This document shows positions 33,681-42,201 of a stretch of 64,000 bases of DNA, piece by piece. Numbering within the stretch: the first letter of the stretch is position 1; the number at the start of each line of letters is the position of its first letter. This stretch comes from Flavobacterium sp. LHD-85. GTDB taxonomy: Bacteria; Bacteroidota; Bacteroidia; Flavobacteriales; Flavobacteriaceae. The translations under genes and the position numbers were made by a program. The stretch lies in assembly GCF_030929595.1 (NCBI RefSeq), contig NZ_JAVFVR010000004.1, positions 124,001 through 188,000 of the forward strand. Direction: 5' to 3'. The notes beneath the pieces were generated by a model. That model made no database searches. It had not been told where the DNA came from and saw only the letters and a program-made list of their open reading frames with translations.

Positions 33681-34124
33681 TTATTTCTGGAATAATTTAT
33701 TGATTTGATCTTTTACGAATGGCTCAGAAACGTTGTTTGTTGCTGCGTCTCTTTCTTTTCCAGAAACCATAAATTGAACTGTAGCTTTGTCTGGAACCAC
33801 ATTTCCTGTGTAGTGCAACCAAATGTAGTTGTTAGGTAACTCTAATTTGATATCGTACAACGGAGAAGCTGTAAATCCTCCCATGATAATGTTGTATAAA
33901 GCGTTATAAGCATTATCAATGTTTTTGAATGAAAATTTTCTCAAAGTCGAATCGTCATCACTTTGAACGATAGTGTAATACACAGTGTATTCGTCACCAA
34001 TTTTCTGAATGTAGTTGTTATTTACTTTTCCTAATTTTTCTACAGGAACCGTTTCTAGAACCTTAACCTGTGCAAACGAAACAAAAGTAAAAAACAATGC
34101 GGCAAGAGTAATAATCTTTTTCAT
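33681..34124 (-). CDS. Small exported protein of unknown function
   Basis: A 147-residue protein with a signal peptide (MKKIITLAALFFTFVSFAQ, 1-19). The mature part (VLETVPVEKLGKVNNNYIQKIGDEYTVYYTIVQSD... NYIWLHYTGNVVPDKATVQFMVSG) is hydrophilic with several short strands and resembles no family I can name. It is probably periplasmic or surface exposed. A terminator lies downstream. It is not linked to its neighbours. Confidence 0.75.
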   Translation of the reverse strand: MKKIITLAALFFTFVSFAQVKVLETVPVEKLGKVNNNYIQKIGDEYTVYYTIVQSDDDSTLRKFSFKNIDNAYNALYNIIMGGFTASPLYDIKLELPNNYIWLHYTGNVVPDKATVQFMVSGKERDAATNNVSEPFVKDQINKLFQK

Positions 34125-34343
34125 ATAGTATTTGGGGTTACAATTTTACGAACACAAAAAAACATAGAAATATTGAAAAAACACCTATCAATTCGTTATT
34201 TTTTTAACATAAAATTGTAAAACTTAGCCACGCAATCCTAAACTATTGAGATACAATAAAATAAATATCAAAAATTAAAATTCCAAATTCCAATCTTTAT
34301 ATCAACCTTTTGCTTCTTGCATCTTCCCTCTAATTATCTAAAA

Positions 34344-35705
34344 TCAATATTTCCCCCTCTTCTCGTCTTCTTCTTTCTTAATAACATTACGGGCAACTTC
34401 GATTTTAAACTTCTTTCCTTTCATTTTTTCGTCTTTAATGTTTTTCAGAAGATCTTTTACTTTATTGTATTTTACTGCTGCAAACGAAACAAAATCTTTC
34501 ACTTCAATTAATCCTAAATCGTCTTTTTCCAGTTTTCCTTTTTGCGAAAAGAATCCAACAATATCAAATTTATTCAGTTTGGTTTTCTTTCCTCCGCTAA
34601 TGTAAATAGTTTGAAATTGTGGAGGTTTTGGCAATGAAACATTTCCTTCAACATTCAAAACATCCATTTCATAATCAATGTAGTCTAATTCCTTTTCACT
34701 TTCGTGAATGATAATATACGCCGTTCCAGTTGCTTGCATACGCGCTGTACGGCCATTGCGGTGTGTAAATTCGTCTTCTTTTAATGGAAGGTGATAATGA
34801 ATAACGTGTTTCATTTCTGGAATATCCAACCCTCTAGCGGCCAAATCGGTTGTAACCAAATAGGTAACGCTTCCGTTTCTAAACTGAATCAAAGCACGTT
34901 CACGTTCTTCTTGATCCATTCCGCCATGATAATACACCGAATAGATTCCTTTTTCGTTTAATGTATCGCTAATACGTTCTGCCGCATCACGATGATTACA
35001 GAAAATAATTGCCGATTCTGACTTTAAAGAACAAATCAAATTGAATAAACTCTGCAATTTATCTTTGGCTGGCGAAATCACCATTTTCATAGAAAGATTC
35101 GCCTTCTCTTCTTCCTCCGGAATAAAATCCAAAACAACCGGATTTACAACTCGTGTATATTTTGGAATTTCGATATCTGAAGTAGCCGAAACCAAAACGC
35201 GTTTATTAACTCTGGATAATCTTCCAATGATAAAAGACATTTGTTCATGAAATCCTAATTGAAGCGATTTATCAAACTCATCTAAAATTAATGTCTGAAT
35301 TTTATCAGTTCTAAAAGTTTCTCTCTCGATATGATCCGCAATTCTTCCAGGCGTTCCAATTAAAACCGCTGGCGGATTGCTTAAGTTTTTGATTTCAGTT
35401 TCTATCGAGTGTCCTCCGTAACAAATATTAACTTTGTATTGCGTTCCCATTTTCTTCCAAACCTGTTCAATTTGAAGCCCAAGTTCGCGTGATGGAACCA
35501 AAATCAAACATTGAACAGACAATACTTCTGGCTGTAACAATTCTAAAATTGGAAGTAAGAAAGCCAATGTTTTTCCAGATCCTGTTGGAGAAAGTAACAA
35601 AGTATTGTTTTCGTTTAAAATAGCATCGTGTGCCATTTCCTGCATTTCGTTGAGGTTCTGAATCCCTAAATTCGAAAGTATATCGTTGGAATGGTGTTTT
35701 TTCAT
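34344..35705 (-). CDS. dbpA: DbpA-like DEAD-box RNA helicase
   Basis: A 453-residue RNA helicase. Motif I SPTGSGKT (39-46), Ia LVPSRELGLQ, Ib GTPGRIADHI, II LDEFDKS (DEFD instead of DEAD), III VSATSD, V TDLAARGLDIP, VI HRNGRTAR. After the helicase core, residues about 370-440 (QTIYISGGKKTKLNKFDIVGFFSQKG... FKIEVA) match the DbpA-type RNA-binding domain, which docks on 23S rRNA hairpin 92 during 50S assembly. It is a single gene on the minus strand. Confidence 0.92.
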   Translation of the reverse strand: MKKHHSNDILSNLGIQNLNEMQEMAHDAILNENNTLLLSPTGSGKTLAFLLPILELLQPEVLSVQCLILVPSRELGLQIEQVWKKMGTQYKVNICYGGHSIETEIKNLSNPPAVLIGTPGRIADHIERETFRTDKIQTLILDEFDKSLQLGFHEQMSFIIGRLSRVNKRVLVSATSDIEIPKYTRVVNPVVLDFIPEEEEKANLSMKMVISPAKDKLQSLFNLICSLKSESAIIFCNHRDAAERISDTLNEKGIYSVYYHGGMDQEERERALIQFRNGSVTYLVTTDLAARGLDIPEMKHVIHYHLPLKEDEFTHRNGRTARMQATGTAYIIIHESEKELDYIDYEMDVLNVEGNVSLPKPPQFQTIYISGGKKTKLNKFDIVGFFSQKGKLEKDDLGLIEVKDFVSFAAVKYNKVKDLLKNIKDEKMKGKKFKIEVARNVIKKEEDEKRGKY

Positions 35706-35792
35706 GCTGCAAAAGTAGTTAAAAAAGTTGTTTCAAGTTTTTCTTGTTTCAGGTTTCAAGTCTATTTAACCGCATTCAAGTGCAAAAATTTT

Positions 35793-35885
35793 GTTTCACG
35801 CAGATTTTGCAGATTTAGGCAGATCAAAAAGGATTTTTATAATTAAAAGTAGAATCTGCTTAAATCTGCAAAATCTGCGTGAAAC
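35793..35885. repeat. Near-perfect 32-nt inverted repeat (GCAGATTT family)
   Basis: Arms 35793-35824 and 35854-35885 match at 31 of 32 positions around a 29-nt spacer. Arms contain GCAGATTT units at 9-10-nt intervals. It lies between the helicase start and the M14 peptidase start. Confidence 0.9.
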
Positions 35886-35962
35886 CATTAACCACAAAGC
35901 ATATCAACTTGAAACTTGAAACAAATAAAACTATTATATTTGACCATCAAAAAACCAAAACC

Positions 35963-37690
35963 ATGAAACTTTTTACAATTCTCTTTTCACTTCTCACCAT
36001 AACCCTTTCTGCACAAAACAATAAAAAATACGATACCTTTTTTGAAAAAGGAAACGGAAACCAATCGGCTTCTTATCAGGAAACTATAGCTTATTGGAAG
36101 ATGCTTGCCGCTGATTTTCCAACAATCCAAATGAAAGAAATGGGACTTACAGATTCTGGCGAACCTTTGCATATGATAACCTTCAATCCTGATAAGGAAT
36201 TCGATTTTGATAAAATCCAGAAAACAAAAGCGGTTTTGTTTGTAAATAACGGAATCCATGCGGGAGAACCGGACGGAATCGACGCTACAATGCAGTTTTA
36301 CAGAGATTTGGCAACAGGAAAAATGAAAGCGCCAAAAAATACTGTTTTGGTAACGATTCCTGTTTATAATATTGGCGGAGCTTTAAACCGAAATTCGACA
36401 ACGCGCGCCAACCAAGACGGACCAGAAATTTATGGTTTTAGAGGAAATGCCAGAAACTACGATTTGAATCGCGATTTAATGAAATCGGATACTCGAAATA
36501 CGAAGAGTTTTGTAGAGATTTTCCAGAAAATAAACGCTGATGTTTTCATTGATAATCATGTAAGTAACGGTTCCGATTATCAATACAAGCTGACGTACAT
36601 TATGACGCAACACAACAAACTAGGAACAGTTTTGGGCGATTTTATGAATAATGAAATGATGCCAGCTTTGGTCAAAGATCTTCAGAAAAAGAAAATCGAA
36701 ACCACGCCGTATGTTGATTCGTTTAAAGATACGCCAGACAAAGGCTTTGGGCAGTTTGTTGATAGTCCGCGATATACAACGGGTTATACTTCGCTTTTTA
36801 ATACAATTGGTTTTGTGGTCGAAACGCACATGCTAAAAAAATATGCAGAACGTGTAAAAATGACTTACGAATACATGAAATCGACTATGGATTTTACAGA
36901 TGCGAATTATCAAAAAATAAAAGATTTAAGAGTAAAAAACTTAGAGCAATATCAGCCTAAAAAATCTTATACTTTAAAATGGGAATTGGACAGCACAAAA
37001 GCAACAACTTTTTCGTTTTTAGGATATGAAGCAGGCTACAAAAAAAGCGATGCTACAACAGGAAATCGTTTGTATTACGACCGAACAAAACCTTATAAAA
37101 AAGACGTTCCGTACATCAAAGAATTTAAATCGGTTAAAGAAGTTGTGATTCCGACAGCTTATATTATTCCTAGAGGCTATTGGAATATTATTGATCTTTT
37201 GAAAAACAATAATATCTCGTTTAAACCAATTAAAAACGATACGATTATAGAAGTAGAAAGTTATAGAATTGCCGATTTTAAAACTGTTCCGTCTGCTTAC
37301 GAAGGACATTATTTACATAGAAATACATCAGTAACTTCTAAAATGGTTAAAATGGCTTTCGCCAAAGGAGATTACATCGTGTCAACCAACCAAAAAGGCG
37401 TAAAATATCTTCTAGAAGCTTTTGAACCAGAAGGCGTTGATTCGTTCTTTAACTGGAATTTCTTCGATCCAATTCTACAGCAAAAAGAACATTATTCTGA
37501 ATATATTTTTGAAGATACTGCTGGAAAACTTTTAAAAGAAAACCCGTCTTTAAAAGCTGAATTAGAAGCTAAAAAACAAAACGACCGCGAATTTGCTAAA
37601 AACACCCAAGCGCAATTAGATTGGATTTATAAGCATTCTGTTTATTATGAAAAGGCACATATGCAGTATCCTGTTTATCGGGTGCTTTAG
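35963..37690 (+). CDS. Secreted M14-family metallocarboxypeptidase
   Basis: A 575-residue exported zinc peptidase. I chose the ATG at 35963 (MKLFTILFSLLTITLSAQ, a signal peptide). The frame extends 84 nt upstream but runs into the inverted repeat. Zinc ligands are His99 and Glu102 (NNGIHAGEPDG) and His199 (IDNHVSNGSDYQ). The catalytic Glu is likely in GFVVETHM (about 288), and NYDLNRD gives the carboxylate-binding Arg. It removes C-terminal residues from peptides outside the cytoplasm. The C-terminal half is an extra domain of unclear role. A terminator follows the stop. Confidence 0.92.
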   Translation: MKLFTILFSLLTITLSAQNNKKYDTFFEKGNGNQSASYQETIAYWKMLAADFPTIQMKEMGLTDSGEPLHMITFNPDKEFDFDKIQKTKAVLFVNNGIHAGEPDGIDATMQFYRDLATGKMKAPKNTVLVTIPVYNIGGALNRNSTTRANQDGPEIYGFRGNARNYDLNRDLMKSDTRNTKSFVEIFQKINADVFIDNHVSNGSDYQYKLTYIMTQHNKLGTVLGDFMNNEMMPALVKDLQKKKIETTPYVDSFKDTPDKGFGQFVDSPRYTTGYTSLFNTIGFVVETHMLKKYAERVKMTYEYMKSTMDFTDANYQKIKDLRVKNLEQYQPKKSYTLKWELDSTKATTFSFLGYEAGYKKSDATTGNRLYYDRTKPYKKDVPYIKEFKSVKEVVIPTAYIIPRGYWNIIDLLKNNNISFKPIKNDTIIEVESYRIADFKTVPSAYEGHYLHRNTSVTSKMVKMAFAKGDYIVSTNQKGVKYLLEAFEPEGVDSFFNWNFFDPILQQKEHYSEYIFEDTAGKLLKENPSLKAELEAKKQNDREFAKNTQAQLDWIYKHSVYYEKAHMQYPVYRVL

Positions 37691-37703
37691 CTTTTTTATT
37701 AAA

Positions 37704-37731
37704 AGAGCCTCAAAAAAAAAATTGAGGCTCT
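37704..37731. terminator. Bidirectional terminator
   Basis: Stem AGAGCCTCAA/TTGAGGCTCT (37704-37713 with 37722-37731), loop of A residues, between the M14 gene and the small membrane-protein gene. Confidence 0.85.
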
Positions 37732-37744
37732 ATTCTTCAAGTTA

Positions 37745-37951
37745 TTAATTGTTCTGTTTTTGTTTTCGAAGTTTAAAAATATAGATTATAGTTCCAATTA
37801 TTAAAACTAGCAAAACAGGAAAAAAATAACTCACCATGTAATAAGTATCGTAAATATTAATAGTAAAAAAATATTTAACAAAGTAAAAATAAACGAGCAA
37901 TAAAGTAGAGATTGCTAAAAAAATAAGATAATTTCTAGTAAACATTTTCAT
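37745..37951 (-). CDS. Small membrane protein, two predicted helices
   Basis: A 68-residue protein with two hydrophobic segments (NYLIFLAISTLLLVYFYFVKYFF and YFFPVLLVLIIGTIIYIFKLRK) and a basic tail. No family is recognised. A start two codons further on is also possible. The ordered topology and the terminator placed just after its stop support it as a real gene. It may be co-transcribed with the next minus-strand membrane-protein gene, 64 nt upstream. Confidence 0.55.
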   Translation of the reverse strand: MKMFTRNYLIFLAISTLLLVYFYFVKYFFTINIYDTYYMVSYFFPVLLVLIIGTIIYIFKLRKQKQNN

Positions 37952-38015
37952 ATGTCTTGATTTAAAAAAAAAGCATTAAACATTATAAAACAATCAAATT
38001 CTTTATCTTAAAAAG

Positions 38016-38417
38016 CTAAACTTTGATATCCGGGTTTTGTTTTTTCACTATTGCTATGACGTAAATTGATGATATTACAAACACGGTTAAAGGGAGTAAA
38101 AAAGCATTGTGTATGTTCTGGTAATTATTCACAAGTCCTGTAACGTAAACCTGATAAACCAATAACACTACAAAACAACCTAAGAGAACTTTATAATTCC
38201 TACTTACTAAAAACAAAATAAGCAGAAAAAATACAGGAATAATTGATAACCCTTCCCAAAATATTCCAAATGCCATGCTACTGAAAAGGTCGTTCAAAAA
38301 TTGGTAGAAATAAATCAGTAGTAGAGCAATGGTTGGAACCCCATTTTCTTGAAGCCCGAAGATTAATAGAAAAGAAAACATTGCGATGAATCTTGCAACT
38401 TTTAAATTTATTGACAT
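38016..38417 (-). CDS. Membrane protein of unknown function, four helices
   Basis: About 133 residues from the chosen start MSINLKVARF; an ATG 24 nt upstream is possible. Four hydrophobic segments are clear: FIAMFSFLLIFGL, TIALLLIYFYQFL..., IIPVFFLLILFLVS and LLGCFVVLLVYQVYV, with a further ALLPLTVF-like segment near the C terminus. No family is recognised. The adjacent 68-residue membrane protein may be a partner. Confidence 0.6.
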   Translation of the reverse strand: MSINLKVARFIAMFSFLLIFGLQENGVPTIALLLIYFYQFLNDLFSSMAFGIFWEGLSIIPVFFLLILFLVSRNYKVLLGCFVVLLVYQVYVTGLVNNYQNIHNAFLLPLTVFVISSIYVIAIVKKQNPDIKV

Positions 38418-38560
38418 GTTTAGTTTATTTTTCCGTGGCAAAATACACTAATAAATCAAAAAGTAAAGAAAAAACTTATAAACATAAAAATTACGGGATT
38501 CCGTAGTGAAATTTAAAATTTTCGCATTTACTTTATAATTATTTTTTTGAACCGTAAACC

Positions 38561-38660
38561 CGATAGCGCGGATTTGCAATCCGTGCCCGCAAAGTATATC
38601 CAATTTTGTATTTTGATATTTCTTCTCTGTGCGGGCACGGATTGCAAATCCACGCTATCG
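38561..38660. repeat. Near-perfect 31-nt inverted repeat (GGATTTGCAATCC family)
   Basis: Arms 38561-38591 and 38630-38660 match at 30 of 31 positions around a 38-nt spacer, and each arm contains an inner palindrome GGATTTGCAATCC-like core. It lies in the 341-nt divergent gap 38442-38782, where I see no other clear feature. Confidence 0.9.
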
Positions 38661-38782
38661 TTATACTGATTCACTGAATTAACTTGTAAAAACCGTAAAT
38701 CTTCACGGATAAGAAATATTTTTAATACTAATCCTACTTTTAATTCGTATTTTCGTTTTACTTAACTTCTAACTTATATTTT

Positions 38783-39013
38783 ATGTCATTTCAAGGATAC
38801 TTAAAAACAATCAAAGAAAAAACAGGAAATGGTCCAGCTGAGTTTAGAACTTTAGCTGAACAAAAAGGATTCACTGCAAGCGGAGAATTAAAACCAGAAG
38901 TAAAAGCTGGAGATATTGTAAACTGGCTCAAAAATGATTTTAGCTTAGGGCAAGGTCATGCAATGGCAATTTATGCTTTGCTTAAAGGCATTAAAAATGA
39001 GGACAGCGAATAA
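38783..39013 (+). CDS. DUF4287 family protein
   Basis: A 76-residue cytoplasmic protein with the full DUF4287 pattern: MSFQGYLKTIKEKTGNGPAEFRTLAEQKGF, then ELKPEVKAGDIVNWLKNDFSLGQGHAMAIYALLKG. The family is helical and of unknown function, and some members fuse to DUF5655. Complete and single-domain here. A structured element and a terminator follow. Confidence 0.85.
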   Translation: MSFQGYLKTIKEKTGNGPAEFRTLAEQKGFTASGELKPEVKAGDIVNWLKNDFSLGQGHAMAIYALLKGIKNEDSE

Positions 39014-39050
39014 AAAAGTTCTCACTAAAACAAAATGAACTTTTAAAGAC

Positions 39051-39108
39051 GAGTGCCCGCGTGAGGGATAGAAGCAAGCTACCAAAGTAGCGCGGATAGC
39101 CCGACAGC
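39051..39108 (+). repeat. Structured intergenic element, possible short copy 3
   Basis: Reads GTGCCCGCGTGAGGGATAG... with the hairpin GCTAC CAAA GTAGC (39078-39082 with 39087-39091), then GCGGATAGCCCGAC. Compared with copies 1 and 2 on their minus strand it shares the GATAG, AGC(N)GCGGATAG core and CCCGA edges but has a much shorter central stem. Homology is suggestive only. Confidence 0.4.
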
Positions 39109-39115
39109 AATAAAA

Positions 39116-39152
39116 AAAAGACCCAATGAACGCAAAGTTGATTGGGTCTTTT
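39116..39152. terminator. Terminator after DUF4287
   Basis: 12-bp stem AAAAGACCCAAT/ATTGGGTCTTTT (39116-39127 with 39141-39152) followed by CTTTT. It can also act on the convergent Nudix transcript. Confidence 0.8.
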
Positions 39153-39224
39153 CTTTTATTGGTGGCACGTCCAAATGAATTGTTAATCTTTAATTTTTTA
39201 ATTCCAAATTCCAATTTAAAAACT

Positions 39225-39887
39225 TTAAATATCTTTTATTTTGGAATCTGGACCCGAGCGATAAGCAATTGGAGCTGCCATTTTTTCTATTGGTTTCTTT
39301 TCTTCTTCAAATAACAATTTAATGTTTTCGTAAGAGTTTTTAAGTGCTTCTTTGATTTGTTCTGGGTTTAACCACGCTACTTTTTCGATTCCTTCTTCGA
39401 CTTGTCCGTGTGGTGTTCCTTCAAAATCGGAAAACATTTCGAACCAATGCGTGATTTTAAGTTTGTATTTTCCGTTACGTTTAAAGATGTGATAGGTTTT
39501 TTGAAGTTTATTCGTAATACGAAGCTGGTTTACTCCTGTCTCCTCCTCTACCTCACGCATAGCCGTCGCTTCAATGTCTTCCCCTTTCTCGATTCCGCCT
39601 TTTGGCAGATCCCATTTTCCGTTTCTAAAGATAAACAAGACTTCGCCTTTTTTATTGTAGACAAAGCCTCCGCCCGCTTTATTCACGGGAATCTTGGCTT
39701 TTAGGGTTTTCATCATCTCACTTTCGTCGGGATGATATAGAATCGCTTTTTGAATTTTATTTTGAAAAATTTTTATAATAAGCTGTTCGATATCAATACT
39801 CTCCAACAAGAACAATTGGAAATCTGTTTCTTTCGAGATTTCATTTGTCAAAAAAAGTGGTTTGTCGTTTACAAAAACTTTATACAT
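39225..39887 (-). CDS. Nudix hydrolase
   Basis: A 220-residue Nudix-fold hydrolase of nucleoside-diphosphate-linked substrates. The signature GGIEKGEDIEATAMREVEEETGV fits G-x5-E-x7-REUxEExGU exactly. The approximately 65 N-terminal residues form an added region of unknown role. Substrate is unknown. It is divergent from pyrE with only 7 nt between the two start codons, so the promoters must overlap with coding sequence. Confidence 0.92.
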   Translation of the reverse strand: MYKVFVNDKPLFLTNEISKETDFQLFLLESIDIEQLIIKIFQNKIQKAILYHPDESEMMKTLKAKIPVNKAGGGFVYNKKGEVLFIFRNGKWDLPKGGIEKGEDIEATAMREVEEETGVNQLRITNKLQKTYHIFKRNGKYKLKITHWFEMFSDFEGTPHGQVEEGIEKVAWLNPEQIKEALKNSYENIKLLFEEEKKPIEKMAAPIAYRSGPDSKIKDI

Positions 39888-39894
39888 TTGTATT

Positions 39895-40539
39895 ATGATT
39901 TTTAATAAAGATACTGCCGAAAAAACAGCCGAATTGCTTTTGCAAATAAATGCAATTAAATTGAATCCCGAAAATCCTTTTACATGGGCTTCTGGTTGGA
40001 AATCTCCTATTTACTGTGATAATAGGTTAATTCTTTCATTTCCGAGCATTAGAAACTATGTTCGTGATGAATTTGCCAAAAACATTGAAAAACAATTTGG
40101 AAAACCTGATGTGATTGCTGGTGTTGCTACTGGAGCCATTGGAGTTGGAATTTTGGTTGCCGAAAGTTTAGGACTTCCGTTCGTGTATGTGCGTCCAGAA
40201 CCTAAAAAACACGGAAGACAAAACCAAGTGGAAGGTTTTTTACAAAGAGGACAAAATGTTGTGGTTGTAGAAGATTTAATCAGTACAGGAAAAAGCAGCT
40301 TATTGGCTGTTGAAGCTTTAAGAAACGAAGGTGCTAATGTTAAAGGTATGGCAGCCGTGTTTACTTACGGTTTTGGCGTTGCCGAAGAAAACTTCAAAGA
40401 AGCCAATGTTGATTTGTTTACCTTAAGCAACTACGAAAATCTATTAGATTTAGCAGTTCAAAAACAATACATCACAGAAGATCAGCAATCTACTCTTCAA
40501 GAATGGAGCGTAAGCCCATCGACTTGGGGACAAGAGTAA
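39895..40539 (+). CDS. pyrE: Orotate phosphoribosyltransferase
   Basis: Type I phosphoribosyltransferase of 214 residues that makes orotidine monophosphate in pyrimidine synthesis. I chose the ATG at 39895 (MIFNKDTAEKTAELLL), because the in-frame ATG upstream lies inside the Nudix coding region. Landmarks are NPFTWASGWKSPIYCDNR, YVRPEPKKHGRQNQVEG and the PRPP loop VVVVEDLISTGKSSL. It is complete. A perfect 14-copy heptamer array starts with the last base of its stop codon. Confidence 0.97.
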   Translation: MIFNKDTAEKTAELLLQINAIKLNPENPFTWASGWKSPIYCDNRLILSFPSIRNYVRDEFAKNIEKQFGKPDVIAGVATGAIGVGILVAESLGLPFVYVRPEPKKHGRQNQVEGFLQRGQNVVVVEDLISTGKSSLLAVEALRNEGANVKGMAAVFTYGFGVAEENFKEANVDLFTLSNYENLLDLAVQKQYITEDQQSTLQEWSVSPSTWGQE

Positions 40540-40636
40540 GATTTTAGATTTTAGATTTTAGATTTTAGATTTTAGATTTTAGATTTTAGATTTTAGATTT
40601 TAGATTTTAGATTTTAGATTTTAGATTTTAGATTTT
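40539..40636. repeat. Tandem heptamer array, 14 perfect copies of AGATTTT
   Basis: Fourteen uninterrupted copies of AGATTTT (98 nt) begin at the last base of the pyrE stop and end before AAAGTCGC. No degenerate unit is seen. Such perfect short tandem arrays vary readily in copy number by slippage. The rest of the 258-nt gap before the SRPBCC gene is AT-rich repeat debris (TTTGCG-type). Confidence 0.97.
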
Positions 40637-40797
40637 AAAGTCGCTTTGCTCCTTTGGAATTTGGGATTTAAAAAATTGGAATTTTATTTAAAGTTTCAGC
40701 TTTGCGAACTTAAATAAAGTCAAAGTATATAAAAAAACCTTGCGTCCTTTGCGGTAAAAAAACATTTGCAGTAAAAAACAAAAACAAAAAAAACAAT

Positions 40798-41190
40798 ATG
40801 AACTTAGAAAGTCCAAAAGTTACAGTTCAGAAATCAGCACAAGATTTATTTGATCAACTGACTGATGTAAAGAATTTCGAAAAATTAATGCCAGACAATA
40901 TCGCTAAATTTGAAGTGACTGGCGAAGACGCTTTTATTTTTGGATTGAAAGGGATGCCGGAAATCAAATTAAAAATGAAAGACAAAGTAGCTCCAAACAA
41001 AATTGTTTTGGGTGCTGCAAGTGATAAACTTCCGTTTACACTAACTTCAAACATTGACACTGTTTCTGATTCGGAAAGTGCTGTTCAATTGTTCTTTGAA
41101 GGCGAATTCAACCCTATGATGGCAATGATGGTTAAAGGCCCAATTGGTAAGTTTATCGAAACTTTAGCAAACAATATGCACAAACTTTAA
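40798..41190 (+). CDS. SRPBCC-family protein
   Basis: A 130-residue START/Bet v1-like protein (SPKVTVQKSAQDLFDQLTDVKNFEKLMPDNIAKFEVTGEDAF, AVQLFFEGEFNPMMAMMVKGPIGKFIE). It is a short form of the polyketide-cyclase/dehydrase-like group with no signal peptide. It is separated from pyrE by the heptamer array and read in the same direction. Function is unknown. A terminator follows. Confidence 0.82.
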   Translation: MNLESPKVTVQKSAQDLFDQLTDVKNFEKLMPDNIAKFEVTGEDAFIFGLKGMPEIKLKMKDKVAPNKIVLGAASDKLPFTLTSNIDTVSDSESAVQLFFEGEFNPMMAMMVKGPIGKFIETLANNMHKL

Positions 41191-41224
41191 TAATGGTAAA
41201 TTATTAATTGTGAATTATAAATTA

Positions 41225-41250
41225 AAATGCCCGATTATTGTCGGGCATTT
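41225..41250. terminator. Terminator after the SRPBCC gene
   Basis: 10-bp stem AAATGCCCGA/TCGGGCATTT (41225-41234 with 41241-41250) followed by TTTTT on the plus strand. Confidence 0.85.
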
Positions 41251-41297
41251 TTTTTGTGCTCTCGCAAAGTTTTTTTTTTAAGATAAAACATTAATAA

Positions 41298-41391
41298 CTT
41301 AGCGCCTTAGCGACTTTGCGAGATCAAAATAAAAACCTTAGAATCTTAGCATCTCAGAACCTTAGTTAGACGCTGCAGTACGCCTCTACAG
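41298..41391. repeat. Octamer arrays and palindrome fragment downstream of birA
   Basis: CTTAGCGC, CTTAGCGA, CTTTGCGA (41298-41321) and CTTAGAAT, CTTAGCAT, CTCAGAAC, CTTAGTTA (41337-41368), then a shortened relative of the 29025-29052 palindrome (41368-41391). In the sense of birA the arrays read CTAAG and lie after its stop. Confidence 0.78.
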
Positions 41392-41431
41392 AAAACCTTT
41401 GTCACTCTAAACCTCTGTACCTTTGCAACTC

Positions 41432-42160
41432 TCAATAAAGCATTTTCACTTCTTTAATCTCAAATTCTGCAACAGAATCATCTTCTAATAAAACTTGCAA
41501 TTTTCCTATTGGAGAAACACCTTGAATGATTCCCATGAAATCCTGGTTGCTATTGTCTCTAAATGCTGTTGGAACCCCTTTCTTAAATAAGGAATCAAAA
41601 TAATCATTCCAAAAAATCTCCGCTGAGGTATTCCAAGATTGAATTTTCTCTTTTAGTTTTTCGACAATTAAGATCGCGATTTCTTCTTTCTCAAAAGATT
41701 TTCCAGCAATTACTGCCAATGAAGAAGCATTTGGCAATTCGTCAAAATCGGTTTGATTGACATTAATTCCAATTCCGACAACTGACACGATCCTGCCATC
41801 ACTTTTTAAGGTGTTTTCGATTAATATGCCAACTAATTTCTTATTGTATGACAGAATGTCGTTTGGCCATTTAATACAGATATTAGGAATATTTAATGTT
41901 TTTAAAACCTCTGCAACCGATAGAGAAACTAAGACACTCAAATTGAAAACTTCTTCATTGCTAAAGAGAAAATCTTTAACCAAAACACTCATTGTTAAGT
42001 TCTTACCAGCCTGAGTCTTCCATATCCCACCTACCTGTCCCTTTCCTTTTGTCTGATTTTCAGCTGTTACCGTTGTAAAATTCTCCAGTTCATCTTGACT
42101 TGACAAAGCTTTTAAGAAGTCATTTGTAGAATCTATGGCATCGAGTTTGATTAGTTTCAT
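41432..42160 (-). CDS. birA: Biotin--[acetyl-CoA-carboxylase] ligase
   Basis: Biotin protein ligase of 242 residues without the N-terminal helix-turn-helix, thus a ligase and not a repressor. It starts KLDAIDSTNDFLKALS. The biotin/ATP loop is KGKGQVGGIWKTQAGKNLTMSVL, and KWPNDILSYNKKLVGILIEN and GIGINVNQ follow. It attaches biotin to the carboxyl-carrier protein. It is divergent from rsfS with a 92-nt gap. Confidence 0.95.
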   Translation of the reverse strand: MKLIKLDAIDSTNDFLKALSSQDELENFTTVTAENQTKGKGQVGGIWKTQAGKNLTMSVLVKDFLFSNEEVFNLSVLVSLSVAEVLKTLNIPNICIKWPNDILSYNKKLVGILIENTLKSDGRIVSVVGIGINVNQTDFDELPNASSLAVIAGKSFEKEEIAILIVEKLKEKIQSWNTSAEIFWNDYFDSLFKKGVPTAFRDNSNQDFMGIIQGVSPIGKLQVLLEDDSVAEFEIKEVKMLY

Positions 42161-42201
42161 TAAATAATTTAAATATCTTAATTTAATATTTTGTTAAGGT
42201 T

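Noticed and set aside
35879..35962. Upstream ATG for the M14 peptidase
   Set aside because: The extra 28 residues come from the inverted repeat and precede a complete signal peptide.
38945..39214. 89-codon minus-strand frame over DUF4287 and its terminator
   Set aside because: Crosses the terminator and the DUF4287 gene, with no domain pattern.
40539..40636. CRISPR-like array
   Set aside because: Direct heptamers without spacers; no cas genes in the window.
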